50,357 bases of DNA from Shewanella hanedai (GTDB taxonomy: Bacteria > Pseudomonadota > Gammaproteobacteria > Enterobacterales > Shewanellaceae): NCBI RefSeq assembly GCF_007197645.1, contig NZ_VKGK01000038.1:1-50357 (forward strand), read 5' to 3'. This document shows positions 42,461 to 50,321 of the stretch, piece by piece; positions within the stretch are counted from its first letter, which is position 1; every line of letters starts with the position of its first letter. The translations under genes were made by a program, and so were the position numbers. The notes under the pieces were generated by a model. It saw nothing but the letters and a program-made list of their open reading frames with translations, made no database searches and was not told where the DNA came from.

Positions 42461-42952
42461 CTAAACCATGACACGGCTCATTTGACGTTGTTGCGCTAAT
42501 TGATCAACAAAATGCGTGTTCAGCGCATCATAAACTACCGACTTAGTATTACCCTTGTATTTCTGCTTGGTTAAATAGTCGCAGTTAGCTAACACTTTCT
42601 GCATTGACGATGACTTATCACCTCTAATCACTAACGCCTCTGGCGACAATGCTTCTAATAATTGAAATGCCCTCGCCCCACCTTCTAAAAATGCAATGCT
42701 ATTATCTCTGGGCAATGGTTGGACCGTTAAATCATTAACTAACGCTTGTTTCTCTGGTAGATCAAACTTGGCGCGCAGTGCTAACTCAGGATCAATCGAC
42801 TCATCTTGCAGTTGAAATTGCGCCATATCACGCGCATCTGAAGACAAAAGTGCTAATAAAAGCGCAAACTCTCCTCGCCTATCGTGGTCGATAGCATGAT
42901 TCAGTCGAGTCCCTAATTGTGACTCATTGATTAAAATAGCGCTTGGTCGCAT
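42461..42952 (-). CDS. VC2046/SO_2500-family protein
   Basis: This 163-residue cytoplasmic protein belongs, as I recall, to the VC2046/SO_2500 family of Vibrio and Shewanella. Conserved stretches are LINESQLGTRLNHAIDHDRR with GEFALLLALLSSDARDMAQF, then KFDLPEKQALVNDL and the C-terminal LTKQKYKGNTKSVVYDAL. There is no signal peptide or membrane segment, and no function is known. Its position next to the tRNA-Tyr array and downstream of the fadE-psrA-peptidase set agrees with the S. oneidensis SO_2490-SO_2500 region, which supports the genus call. Start ATG 42952. Confidence 0.8.
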   Translation of the reverse strand: MRPSAILINESQLGTRLNHAIDHDRRGEFALLLALLSSDARDMAQFQLQDESIDPELALRAKFDLPEKQALVNDLTVQPLPRDNSIAFLEGGARAFQLLEALSPEALVIRGDKSSSMQKVLANCDYLTKQKYKGNTKSVVYDALNTHFVDQLAQQRQMSRVMV

Positions 42953-43033
42953 AAAAAAACATCACTAAAACAACTCGTTGATAGTTAATCGACCGTTTAA
43001 CACATAACTTTAGAAATTAATTAAAATAGGGTC

Positions 43034-43062
43034 TTTACACCACCACAGTTTGTGACTACTAT
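43034..43062 (+). promoter_or_regulatory. promoter of the tRNA-Tyr array
   Basis: TTTACA (43034-43039) and TACTAT (43057-43062) are separated by exactly 17 bases and followed by the GC-rich discriminator TGCCGCCGC, typical of stable-RNA promoters under stringent control. The first tRNA begins 15 bases after the -10. Confidence 0.7.
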
Positions 43063-43077
43063 TGCCGCCGCAAGTGA

Positions 43078-43162
43078 GGAGGGGTTCCCGAGTGGCCAAA
43101 GGGATCAGACTGTAAATCTGACGGCTCAGCCTTCGAAGGTTCGAATCCTTCTCCCTCCACCA
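43078..43162 (+). tRNA. tRNA-Tyr (GTA), copy 1
   Basis: The 85-base cloverleaf includes an encoded CCA and a long variable arm. The acceptor GGAGGGG pairs with TCCCTCC, the T arm is GAAGG-TTCGAAT-CCTTC, and the anticodon loop CTGTAAA carries GTA at 43112-43114. It closely matches E. coli tRNA-Tyr. First of four identical tandem copies. Confidence 0.97.
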
Positions 43163-43210
43163 TTTGCATAAAAGTGTTAAACGTAAAAAGTGATAATAAA
43201 GATTATTCGT

Positions 43211-43295
43211 GGAGGGGTTCCCGAGTGGCCAAAGGGATCAGACTGTAAATCTGACGGCTCAGCCTTCGAAGGTTCGAATCCTTCTCCCTCCACCA
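43211..43295 (+). tRNA. tRNA-Tyr (GTA), copy 2
   Basis: Identical to copy 1 over all 85 bases. The 48-base spacer has no promoter I recognise, so co-transcription and processing are likely. Confidence 0.97.
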
Positions 43296-43358
43296 TCTTT
43301 AATCTTTCGAGTCATGAGTTGTACCAAGTAGTAAATTGTAAAGTAAGTAGAAAAATGT

Positions 43359-43443
43359 GGAGGGGTTCCCGAGTGGCCAAAGGGATCAGACTGTAAATCT
43401 GACGGCTCAGCCTTCGAAGGTTCGAATCCTTCTCCCTCCACCA
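43359..43443 (+). tRNA. tRNA-Tyr (GTA), copy 3
   Basis: Identical to copies 1 and 2. The 63-base spacer before it differs in sequence from the other spacers. Confidence 0.97.
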
Positions 43444-43513
43444 TCTCTTATTTAGCAAAGTAATTATTGTAATACCGCGTTAAGTTTCACCGAAAGTAAG
43501 TAATAGAAAATGT

Positions 43514-43598
43514 GGAGGGGTTCCCGAGTGGCCAAAGGGATCAGACTGTAAATCTGACGGCTCAGCCTTCGAAGGTTCGAATCCTTCTCCCTCCACCA
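43514..43598 (+). tRNA. tRNA-Tyr (GTA), copy 4
   Basis: Identical to the other three. After it there is only a T-rich stretch without a clear hairpin. Confidence 0.97.
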
Positions 43599-43790
43599 CT
43601 TCTATCTCTTAATCTTCTCTTTTTAAAAACATCATCATTTAACACTATTTACTCCTTGTCTTTAATCCCCTCTTCAATCGCTTTTTTGTTAACGTTCTCA
43701 TCATCACCAATGTAAAAATCCAGCTTTCGCTTCCTACCTAAATTCTTATTCGTTACTATCAAGATAACTCCATCTAGGTATAAGACAAAT

Positions 43791-44852
43791 ATGACGAATT
43801 TTTGGGTCAACAAGGCGGTCGAAAAGATCGAATCAGACTATCAACGCAGTGCTGATACTCATTTAATTAAACTTGATATTCCTCTGTTAACAGGAATTGA
43901 TATCTACCTTAAAGATGAAAGTACCCACCCAACAGGTAGCCTCAAACATAGACTTGCCCGCTCGCTTTTTCTTTATGGCTTGTGTAACGGCTGGATTAAA
44001 GAGGGCACAACAATTATCGAGTCATCATCTGGCAGCACGGCTGTTTCTGAAGCCTACTTTGCTCGACTACTCGGCTTGCCCTTTATTGCTGTGATGCCTA
44101 AAACAACGGCGAAGAAAAAAGTTGAACAGATTGAATTCTATGGTGGGCGTTGCCACTTTGTCGACCATTCCAGTGAGATTTATGCCGCCTCAGAGGAACT
44201 AGCCAGCCAGCTCGATGGTCATTACATGGATCAATTCACCTATGCTGAGCGCGCAACGGATTGGCGAGGCAACAACAATATCGCTAATTCTATTTTCGAG
44301 CAGATGACGTTAGAACCCCATCCGATACCGAAATGGATTGTCATGAGCCCCGGTACTGGTGGCACCTCTGCGACGATTGGTCGTTACATACGATATCAGC
44401 AACTTGATACTCAACTTTGTGTTGTTGACCCCGAACATTCCGTGTTTTATGACTATTTTACAACTGGAGATAAAACTCTGACCTCTTGTCACGGCAGTAA
44501 GATAGAGGGCATAGGCAGACCAAGAGCTGAGCCATCATTCATTCCAGGGGTGATAGACCATATGGAAAAAATACCGGATGCAGCTTCAGTGGCCACCATA
44601 TATTGGTTAGAAAAGCTGATAGGAAGAAAAGCGGGTCCTTCGACAGGCACAAATCTTTATGGGGTACTCAACATCGCAGCCAAGATGCTAGCCAAAGGCG
44701 AACAAGGCTCGCTTGTCACCCTTTTATGCGATTCTGGAGAGCGCTACTTAGATAGCTACTACAACCCAATTTGGGTTAAAGATAATATTGGGGGTTTAAC
44801 AAAATATGAGGCTAAACTGTCACAGTTTAGCCTTACAGGCAGCTTATCTTAA
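43791..44852 (+). CDS. PLP-dependent cysteine synthase-like / Cds1-like L-cysteine desulfhydrase
   Basis: This 353-residue fold-type II PLP enzyme resembles the cysteine synthase family. The PLP lysine lies in THPTGSLKHRLARSLFL, the substrate loop is ESSSGSTAVSEAYFARLLG, and the phosphate-binding loop is SPGTGGTSATIGRYI. The C-terminal LLCDSGERYLDSYY is also family-like. By memory it is closer to the Cds1 group (L-cysteine desulfhydrase in mycobacteria, VMPKTTAKKKVEQIEFYGG) than to CysK or CysM, which are shorter (~310). So it may degrade cysteine to pyruvate, H2S and ammonia, or form cysteine; the sequence does not decide. It stands alone downstream of the tRNA array. An inverted repeat spans its 3' coding end. 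Confidence 0.75.
   Translation: MTNFWVNKAVEKIESDYQRSADTHLIKLDIPLLTGIDIYLKDESTHPTGSLKHRLARSLFLYGLCNGWIKEGTTIIESSSGSTAVSEAYFARLLGLPFIAVMPKTTAKKKVEQIEFYGGRCHFVDHSSEIYAASEELASQLDGHYMDQFTYAERATDWRGNNNIANSIFEQMTLEPHPIPKWIVMSPGTGGTSATIGRYIRYQQLDTQLCVVDPEHSVFYDYFTTGDKTLTSCHGSKIEGIGRPRAEPSFIPGVIDHMEKIPDAASVATIYWLEKLIGRKAGPSTGTNLYGVLNIAAKMLAKGEQGSLVTLLCDSGERYLDSYYNPIWVKDNIGGLTKYEAKLSQFSLTGSLS
44810..44832. terminator. hairpin inside the 3' end of the Cds1-like gene
   Basis: GGCTAAACTG-TCA-CAGTTTAGCC has perfect 10-bp arms and lies within the last 15 codons of the Cds1-like gene, before the convergent queE stop. Weak T content on both sides suggests a bidirectional transcription barrier rather than a classic terminator. 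Confidence 0.5.
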
Positions 44853-44853
44853 A

Positions 44854-45522
44854 CTAGTCGATATTTAGATATTTGTGGGTCTGTATCGAAAGGCGCCAAT
44901 TACGTTCGATACAGACACGCATCGCCAATTCTGTAGCTCGGTCTTTCTGACTTATCGGCTGCAAACAAATTGTCTTACCAGTCAAGTCTATGTCGAACAA
45001 CAACTCATCAAGATCGTCAATATGAGTTTGAGTGGCTACCGGATGCTTAATTTCATTTGCACGATTCAATGCTTGAGGCAGCACAGCCAAGCCAGCCTTC
45101 ATCTTTAATTTCGGCGAAACCGTCACCCAAGTCTTATCTGAACACAACACATTAAAGGTGCCACTGGTCTCAATTTGCGTTGAGTAACCTGCATTGTTTA
45201 ACTCATCAGTCATGGCCGTCAAATCATGTAAACAAGGTTCGCCCCCCGTTATCACGATATGTGATGCGGTGAATCCTTTCTGCTTCATAAAGTGAATCAA
45301 TTCTGAAGTCGAGAGCTCAGACCAACGCCCAATGGTGCCATCTACTTGGATCACCATCTCAGGTTTTACACGGTTCGTTTCGAGTAGATCCCAAGTATGT
45401 TTAGTATCACACCAGCTACAGCCGACAGGACATCCCTGCAAACGTACGAAAATGGCTGGCACTCCAGTATAAAAACCTTCACCTTGGATTGTCTCAAAAA
45501 CTTCATTAACCGGATACTTCAT
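44854..45522 (-). CDS. queE: 7-carboxy-7-deazaguanine synthase
   Basis: This radical-SAM enzyme of about 222 residues turns 6-carboxytetrahydropterin into 7-carboxy-7-deazaguanine on the way to queuosine. The N-terminal block is EVFETIQGEGFYTGVPAIFV, and the cluster motif is CPVGCSWCDTKHTWD (C-x3-C-x2-C). HIVITGGEPCLHD and the C-terminal QPISQK follow. The start ATG 45522 follows GAGG at 7 bases; the frame opens four codons earlier without a ribosome site. It is divergent from queC, the next enzyme of the same pathway, across 176 bases, so shared control is likely. The neighbouring gap shows no preQ1 riboswitch that I can recognise. Its stop lies one base from the convergent Cds1-like gene. 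Confidence 0.94.
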   Translation of the reverse strand: MKYPVNEVFETIQGEGFYTGVPAIFVRLQGCPVGCSWCDTKHTWDLLETNRVKPEMVIQVDGTIGRWSELSTSELIHFMKQKGFTASHIVITGGEPCLHDLTAMTDELNNAGYSTQIETSGTFNVLCSDKTWVTVSPKLKMKAGLAVLPQALNRANEIKHPVATQTHIDDLDELLFDIDLTGKTICLQPISQKDRATELAMRVCIERNWRLSIQTHKYLNID

Positions 45523-45698
45523 GCTGAACCTCAAATAGATTGGGCGGCATTTATAGTTTATTTTCTCTTTTCAGGCAAGTCCAACCTATGACTGATGAGC
45601 TTAAAATCAATAACTCAGTGATTTTTTTATGTTTGATTATTTGCAAGCTAAGCTGCGTCCGTTAAAATGGTGACTGTTTATTTCAGTAAGTGATCATT

Positions 45699-46400
45699 AT
45701 GTCAAAAGCAGTATCCAAGGCGGTTATAGTGTTTAGCGGTGGCCAAGACTCAACCACCTGTCTTATTCAAGCCCTCACTCAATACGATGAAGTTCACGGG
45801 ATCACCTTTGATTATGGGCAACGTCATAGCCAAGAGATCGAAGTCGCCGAGAAACTCGGTAAGCAACTTGGACTGACAAGTCATAAAACACTTGATGTTT
45901 CTATGCTAAATGAGCTTGCCATCTCTGCCCTTACACGTGACTCTATCGAAGTCTCGAATGAGCTGATGGATAATGGCTTACCCAATACATTTGTTCCTGG
46001 CCGTAATATTCTATTTTTAACCCTTTCAGGTATCTTTGCCTATCAATTGGGTGCCGATACTGTGATCACTGGCGTGTGTGAAACAGACTTTTCAGGCTAC
46101 CCAGATTGTCGTAATGATTTTGTCAAAGCGATGCAATCTGCATTAGAGCAAGGAATGGATAGGCCACTGAACTTGTCGACCCCGTTAATGTGGCTAAATA
46201 AAGCGGAAACATGGGCACTAGCAGACAAATATCACAGTTTGAGTTTAGTAAGAGATGAAACCTTAACCTGTTATAACGGCATTATCGGCACAGGGTGTGG
46301 TACCTGCCCCGCCTGTTTACTTAGACAAAAAGGGCTAGATGACTATTGCAGCAACAAGCCACAAGTGCAACTTGACTTGGAAGCTAAATGTCAAAGCTAA
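45699..46400 (+). CDS. queC: 7-cyano-7-deazaguanine synthase
   Basis: This ATP-dependent ligase of about 233 residues makes preQ0 from 7-carboxy-7-deazaguanine and ammonia. The PP-loop is VIVFSGGQDSTTCL near residue 10, followed by GITFDYGQRHSQEI and the NTFVPGRNILFLTLSGIFAY block. The zinc site is C-x8-C-x2-C-x2-C in CYNGIIGTGCGTCPACLLRQ. I place the start at ATG 45699 (MSKAV) with TAAGTGA upstream; GTG 45690 is the alternative. It is divergent from queE and overlaps the following rhomboid gene by 13 bases, implying translational coupling. Confidence 0.95.
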   Translation: MSKAVSKAVIVFSGGQDSTTCLIQALTQYDEVHGITFDYGQRHSQEIEVAEKLGKQLGLTSHKTLDVSMLNELAISALTRDSIEVSNELMDNGLPNTFVPGRNILFLTLSGIFAYQLGADTVITGVCETDFSGYPDCRNDFVKAMQSALEQGMDRPLNLSTPLMWLNKAETWALADKYHSLSLVRDETLTCYNGIIGTGCGTCPACLLRQKGLDDYCSNKPQVQLDLEAKCQS

Positions 46401-46993
46401 CATCACTTTTTGGTAAGAGCTGGCCGATGATAGCAGTGATCTCACTCATTGCTATCGCACTGTACTTCGTCAATCTAGAAAGCCTATTAGCATACCGACG
46501 AGATGACATTGGGTTAGGTGAATATTGGCGACTGTTTACCGGTAATTTACTGCACACCAATAATTGGCACCTGGTCATGAACTTGGCTGGTCTTTGGGTG
46601 ATCATGTTGCTTCATCAGCAGTACTATCGCTCTGTTAGCTTCACATTTATCTTCGTCGCGCTCTGTTGGTTACAAGGCATCGGGCTATACCTTTTTTATC
46701 CAGGGCTACTCGGTTATGTTGGCTTAAGTGGCATGTTACATGGTTTGTTTACCTACGGCGCACTCAAAGATATTAGTGTCGGTATGCGATCAGGATACTT
46801 ATTGCTTATAGGCGTTATCGTGAAAGTCGGTTATGAGCAATGGTTTGGTGCAAGTGAGCAAGTCACTGAAATGATTGGTGCTCGTGTCGCGACAGAAGCC
46901 CACCTCATAGGTGTTATCACAGGTATTATCGTGTTTACTTGCGTTAAGCTTTATCAAACCTTTTCAAATAAAGCCCATAAAAAAGCGGAGTAA
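46388..46993 (+). CDS. rhombosortase-like rhomboid intramembrane protease
   Basis: This 201-residue membrane protein has about six hydrophobic helices. The rhomboid active site is visible: the serine in YVGLSGMLHG (S114), the catalytic His in EAHLIGVITG (H172), and an N-terminal EYWRLFTGNLLHTNNWHLVM segment typical of the family. Size and sequence fit the rhombosortase (RrtA) subfamily, which processes proteins with a C-terminal GlyGly-CTERM tail in Vibrio, Shewanella and relatives. No protein in this window has such a tail, so substrates lie elsewhere. It overlaps queC by 13 bases and is probably co-translated with it, although the functions are unrelated. Confidence 0.82.
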   Translation: MSKLTSLFGKSWPMIAVISLIAIALYFVNLESLLAYRRDDIGLGEYWRLFTGNLLHTNNWHLVMNLAGLWVIMLLHQQYYRSVSFTFIFVALCWLQGIGLYLFYPGLLGYVGLSGMLHGLFTYGALKDISVGMRSGYLLLIGVIVKVGYEQWFGASEQVTEMIGARVATEAHLIGVITGIIVFTCVKLYQTFSNKAHKKAE

Positions 46994-47000
46994 CCTCCGC
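46985..47000 (-). terminator. terminator of uvrB
   Basis: On the minus strand GCGGAG-GTTA-CTCCGC is followed by six T. It overlaps the final codons of the convergent rhomboid gene and lies 41 bases past the uvrB stop. Confidence 0.8.
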
Positions 47001-47040
47001 TCTATTCAATACTCATTAATTTAAACTGTTCAGTTTAGCA

Positions 47041-49056
47041 TCATGCCTTAATCAATTCAGCGTGCAGTCGCCTAACTTGATCTCGTACAGCAGCGGCTTG
47101 CTCGAATTCAAGGTTCTTCGCATGTTCATGCATCTGTTTCTCCAGAGAATCAATTTGATGGCTGATAGAAGCCACGCTTTGGACCTTGTAATCACTTTTC
47201 GTTTCAGCGATATGACGTAGATCAGCCAGATCCGTTTGTTGATACTCTTTGCCGCCAATGTCCATCACATCCGTGATCTTCTTAGATACCCCTTTGGGAA
47301 CAATCCCATTATCGAGGTTAAACTGATGTTGTAATTTACGTCGTCGCTCGGTTTCACCCATCGCTTTAGCCATGGAGTCGGTGATCCTGTCAGCATACAG
47401 AATCACTTTGCCATTGATATTACGTGCAGCGCGGCCAATGGTTTGTATTAACGAGCGCTCAGAGCGTAAAAAGCCCTCTTTATCAGCATCAAGAATACAC
47501 ACTAAGGAGACTTCTGGTAAATCTAATCCCTCTCTGAGCAAGTTAATCCCAACCAGTACATCAAACACACCGAGTCTAAGGTCGCGAATGATCTCAACAC
47601 GTTCAACAGTATCAATATCGGAGTGTAAATACCTCACTCGTACTCCATGATCGTCTAAGTACTCAGTAAGATCTTCTGACATGCGTTTGGTTAATGTTGT
47701 TACCAATACGCGTTCGTTAACTTTGACGCGATGACCAATCTCAGATAAAAGATCATCAACTTGAATGGCAACAGGACGCACTTCAAGTACAGGGTCGAGT
47801 AAGCCTGTGGGCCTAATCACCTGTTCAGCAATGTCCCCACCACTCTTTTCTATCTCATATTTACTTGGTGTGGCTGACACGTAGATAGTTTGAGGCATTA
47901 ACTGCTCAAACTCTTCGAATTTTAACGGTCTATTGTCAAGCGCTGAGGGCAGACGAAACCCATACTCAACCAAGTTCATTTTTCTGGAACGGTCACCTTT
48001 ATACATAGCGCCAATTTGCGGCACAGTAACATGTGACTCATCGATAATCAGTAAACCATCATCAGGTAAGTAATCAAGCAAGGTTGGAGGTCCGGCTCCC
48101 TCAGCTCGCCCAGAAAGGTATCTTGAATAGTTTTCAATCCCTGAGCAGTAGCCAAGCTCAACCATCATCTCGATGTCATACTGAACTCGTTCGCTTATAC
48201 GCTGCGCCTCAATCAACTTATTATTGTCGAGTAATTGTTGCTTCCTAACTCTGAGTTCCTCTTTTATCTCTTCAGTTGCCGCCAAAATTTTCTCTCTTGG
48301 CGTGACATAGTGACTTTTGGGATAAACAGTCGTGCGAGCAATACGTTGCACGATATGACCCGTTAATGGGTCAAACAGGCTTAATCGTTCAATTTCATCA
48401 TCAAAAAGCTCAATGCGTATGGCATTACTATCAGAATCGGCGGCAAAGATATCAATCACTTCCCCTCTAACTCGATAAGTTCCTCGCTTTAGCTCAATAT
48501 CATTACGGGTATATTGCAATTCACTTAATCGATGCAATATATCCCTTTGTCCCATCATGTCACCTTGTCTAAGGTGCAGTAACATCTTCATATAGGATTC
48601 GGGATCGCCAAGACCATAGATAGCCGACACCGAGGCAATTAACACCACATCTTTTCTTTCTAGCAGTGCTTTTGTCGCCGATAAACGCATCTGTTCAATG
48701 TGCGCATTGACGGAGGCATCTTTCTCTATAAAGGTATTGGTTGATGGTACGTAGGCTTCAGGCTGATAATAATCATAGTAGGAGACAAAATATTCCACCG
48801 CATTGTGGGGAAAAAACTCTTTCATCTCACCATAGAGCTGGGCTGCCAAGGTTTTGTTTGGCGCCATGATGATTGTCGGGCGCGCCATCTTCTTGATGAC
48901 ATTCGCAATAGTAAATGTTTTGCCTGAGCCAGTGACTCCAAGTAACGTTTGACACGCTACGCCGGCTTCAATGCCATCCACCAATTTTTCAATCGCTTTA
49001 GGCTGATCCCCTGCCGGCACATATTGAGATACAAGTTGAAAAGATGATTCTGACAC
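47041..49056 (-). CDS. uvrB: UvrABC excision nuclease subunit B
   Basis: This 671-residue DNA-damage-recognition helicase-like subunit of nucleotide excision repair has a Walker A motif GVTGSGKTFTIANVI at the start. A beta-hairpin region at YYDYYQPEAYVPSTNTFIEK is followed by helicase motifs DESHVTVPQIGAMYKGDRSR, SATPSKYEIEKSGG and LLREGLDLPEVSLVCILDAD, then EGFLRSERSLIQTIGRAARN. The C-terminal UVR domain (LEKQMHEHAKNLEFEQAAAV) contacts UvrC. Length matches E. coli UvrB (673). Start ATG 49056 has AGGAAGAGCAG upstream. I searched the promoter side for an SOS (LexA) box and saw none that fits well, although uvrB is SOS-controlled in many relatives. Confidence 0.97.
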   Translation of the reverse strand: MSESSFQLVSQYVPAGDQPKAIEKLVDGIEAGVACQTLLGVTGSGKTFTIANVIKKMARPTIIMAPNKTLAAQLYGEMKEFFPHNAVEYFVSYYDYYQPEAYVPSTNTFIEKDASVNAHIEQMRLSATKALLERKDVVLIASVSAIYGLGDPESYMKMLLHLRQGDMMGQRDILHRLSELQYTRNDIELKRGTYRVRGEVIDIFAADSDSNAIRIELFDDEIERLSLFDPLTGHIVQRIARTTVYPKSHYVTPREKILAATEEIKEELRVRKQQLLDNNKLIEAQRISERVQYDIEMMVELGYCSGIENYSRYLSGRAEGAGPPTLLDYLPDDGLLIIDESHVTVPQIGAMYKGDRSRKMNLVEYGFRLPSALDNRPLKFEEFEQLMPQTIYVSATPSKYEIEKSGGDIAEQVIRPTGLLDPVLEVRPVAIQVDDLLSEIGHRVKVNERVLVTTLTKRMSEDLTEYLDDHGVRVRYLHSDIDTVERVEIIRDLRLGVFDVLVGINLLREGLDLPEVSLVCILDADKEGFLRSERSLIQTIGRAARNINGKVILYADRITDSMAKAMGETERRRKLQHQFNLDNGIVPKGVSKKITDVMDIGGKEYQQTDLADLRHIAETKSDYKVQSVASISHQIDSLEKQMHEHAKNLEFEQAAAVRDQVRRLHAELIKA

Positions 49057-49479
49057 TAACTGCTCTTCCTAAATAATGGTGGTTCAATTTTAATCGTGTA
49101 ATAACTAAATACTAGTGTAATGTCTGGCAAGCTTTAAAATCTAAAGTACGAGCTATACCCAATGAGGTTTATCACCCACTCAAAACACTGACAATCTATT
49201 CACACTGCTCATTATGAAATTATATAACAATATCAAAAACACCCTAATTATCTTATGAAATCGCTACAAACCCAAGCAATATGGGAAAATAATGCACAAT
49301 TCTTCGTAACTTAACGGTTGCATTTTGATTACGAAATTATGTGACAAAAAATAAAGTCTTGATTTTAACAACTCATTGTTAATTATGAGTTTTAAATATT
49401 ATGAATTAAAATGTGTAATTTAACCTCAAGCCACTATTTCCAAGGCTTTGAAACACGTTTTCTAGCTTAACCCACAGGC

Positions 49480-49502
49480 TTATCCACAGATTTAGTGGAT
49501 AA
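49480..49502. promoter_or_regulatory. inverted pair of DnaA boxes
   Basis: TTATCCACA at 49480-49488 is a perfect DnaA box, and AGTGGATAA at 49494-49502 is the inverted copy with one mismatch. TTATCCAC and GTGGATAA give 8-bp arms around AGATTTA. This could bind DnaA as a pair, or fold as a hairpin. It is not the chromosomal origin by context (no dnaA, gidA or mioC). Confidence 0.55.
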
Positions 49503-49944
49503 CTCAAGCGACCCCCTATCGCACGGGACTTTAACGATGGTTTTCGCTATCCGGCTAAAAACAGAACAACCATGTAATTTTACTACATTTGGAATATTCC
49601 AGAGAATATTTCCTCTCCATCCATCCAATCTAATATGGTTATCGCTTAACATTCTGCACATAAGTAGTAGACTGAAAACTGGATATTGAGTTCCATTATT
49701 ATGTGCTAACGTTAGTCCATTAACCATCTGAAATGGCTATAAGGGTTATATTTGAGTGTTTATAAGGTAAGAAGTAAACCTTTTATTGTTAAACCCACCA
49801 TTTTTCACTGACTAAACCTGTGATTTACTGCGAATAATCGACACATGATAGAGTGAGAGTTGTACCATAACGATGGAATCTGCACCATGATGTGCGTTTG
49901 ATGAGCACTTAACTACTTAAATTCACTTTTTTTTGTCAGTCGAG

Positions 49945-49973
49945 TTGACTCATCATGAAGAGCGATTTAATAT
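49945..49973 (+). promoter_or_regulatory. promoter of the tRNA-Asn array
   Basis: TTGACT (49945-49950), a 17-base spacer and TAATAT (49968-49973) form a near-consensus sigma-70 promoter. The GC-rich discriminator GCGCTCCG that follows is typical of growth-rate-controlled stable RNA genes. The first tRNA-Asn begins 36 bases further. Confidence 0.8.
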
Positions 49974-50009
49974 GCGCTCCGTCTTCAACGATGAATAGCT
50001 TTAAACGAT

Positions 50010-50085
50010 TCCCCTGTAGTTCAGTTGGTAGAACGGCGGACTGTTAATCCGTATGTCACTGGTTCGAGTCCAGTCCGGGGAGCCA
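50010..50085 (+). tRNA. tRNA-Asn (GTT), copy 1
   Basis: The 76-base cloverleaf includes CCA. The acceptor TCCCCTG pairs with CCGGGGA, the anticodon stem GCGGA/TCCGT surrounds loop CTGTTAA with GTT, and the T arm is ACTGG-TTCGAGT-CCAGT. It differs from E. coli tRNA-Asn mainly in the acceptor stem. Confidence 0.97.
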
Positions 50086-50137
50086 AAGTTATTCAAGTTA
50101 AAGATAAACAGGTGTTAACCTGGTGAGTAAAGAATGT

Positions 50138-50213
50138 TCCCCTGTAGTTCAGTTGGTAGAACGGCGGACTGTTAATCCGTATGTCACTGGTTCGAGTCCA
50201 GTCCGGGGAGCCA
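50138..50213 (+). tRNA. tRNA-Asn (GTT), copy 2
   Basis: Identical to copy 1. It lies 52 bases downstream, with no separate promoter recognised; a small AGGT/ACCT hairpin in the spacer may help processing. Confidence 0.97.
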
Positions 50214-50245
50214 AGCTTTAGACACAAATTAAATTTTAAATCGAT

Positions 50246-50321
50246 TCCCCTGTAGTTCAGTTGGTAGAACGGCGGACTGTTAATCCGTATGTCACTGGTT
50301 CGAGTCCAGTCCGGGGAGCCA
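50246..50321 (+). tRNA. tRNA-Asn (GTT), copy 3
   Basis: Identical to copies 1 and 2, 32 bases after copy 2. The bases AAATCGATTCC at the window's end repeat the sequence immediately before and at the start of this copy, so a fourth copy probably begins at 50355. Confidence 0.97.

Larger units (their letters stand above)
49057..50009. other. 950-base gene-free region between uvrB and tRNA-Asn
   Basis: This AT-rich stretch contains the uvrB promoter side, an AT-rich hairpin (AACTCAT at 49370-49376 with ATGAGTT at 49385-49391), the paired DnaA boxes at 49480-49502, a self-complementary GGAATATTCC at 49591-49600 and the tRNA-Asn promoter. Two short open frames (49467-49727 minus and 49495-49689 plus) have no coding character. 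The length is unusual for this otherwise dense region. Confidence 0.5.

Noticed and set aside
43190..43444. Open frames on both strands across the tRNA-Tyr copies
   Set aside because: They consist of translated tRNA sequence and spacers; the repeated peptide motifs come from the tRNA repeats.
43078..43598. CRISPR-like array suggested by four regular repeats
   Set aside because: The repeats are complete 85-base tRNA-Tyr genes with cloverleaf folding and CCA, and the spacers vary from 48 to 70 bases.
45523..45698. Possible preQ1 riboswitch between queE and queC
   Set aside because: I could not find the preQ1-I stem plus the A-rich tail; only a T-rich stretch and a weak dyad are present.
49057..49160. 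Possible SOS (LexA) box upstream of uvrB
   Set aside because: The best CTG...CAG-like match near CTAGTGTAATGTCTGG does not have the CTG-N10-CAG pattern.
49467..49727. 86-codon minus frame and an overlapping plus frame (49495-49689) between uvrB and tRNA-Asn
   Set aside because: Low-complexity composition, no ribosome site, and they cover the DnaA-box palindrome; nothing resembles a protein family.
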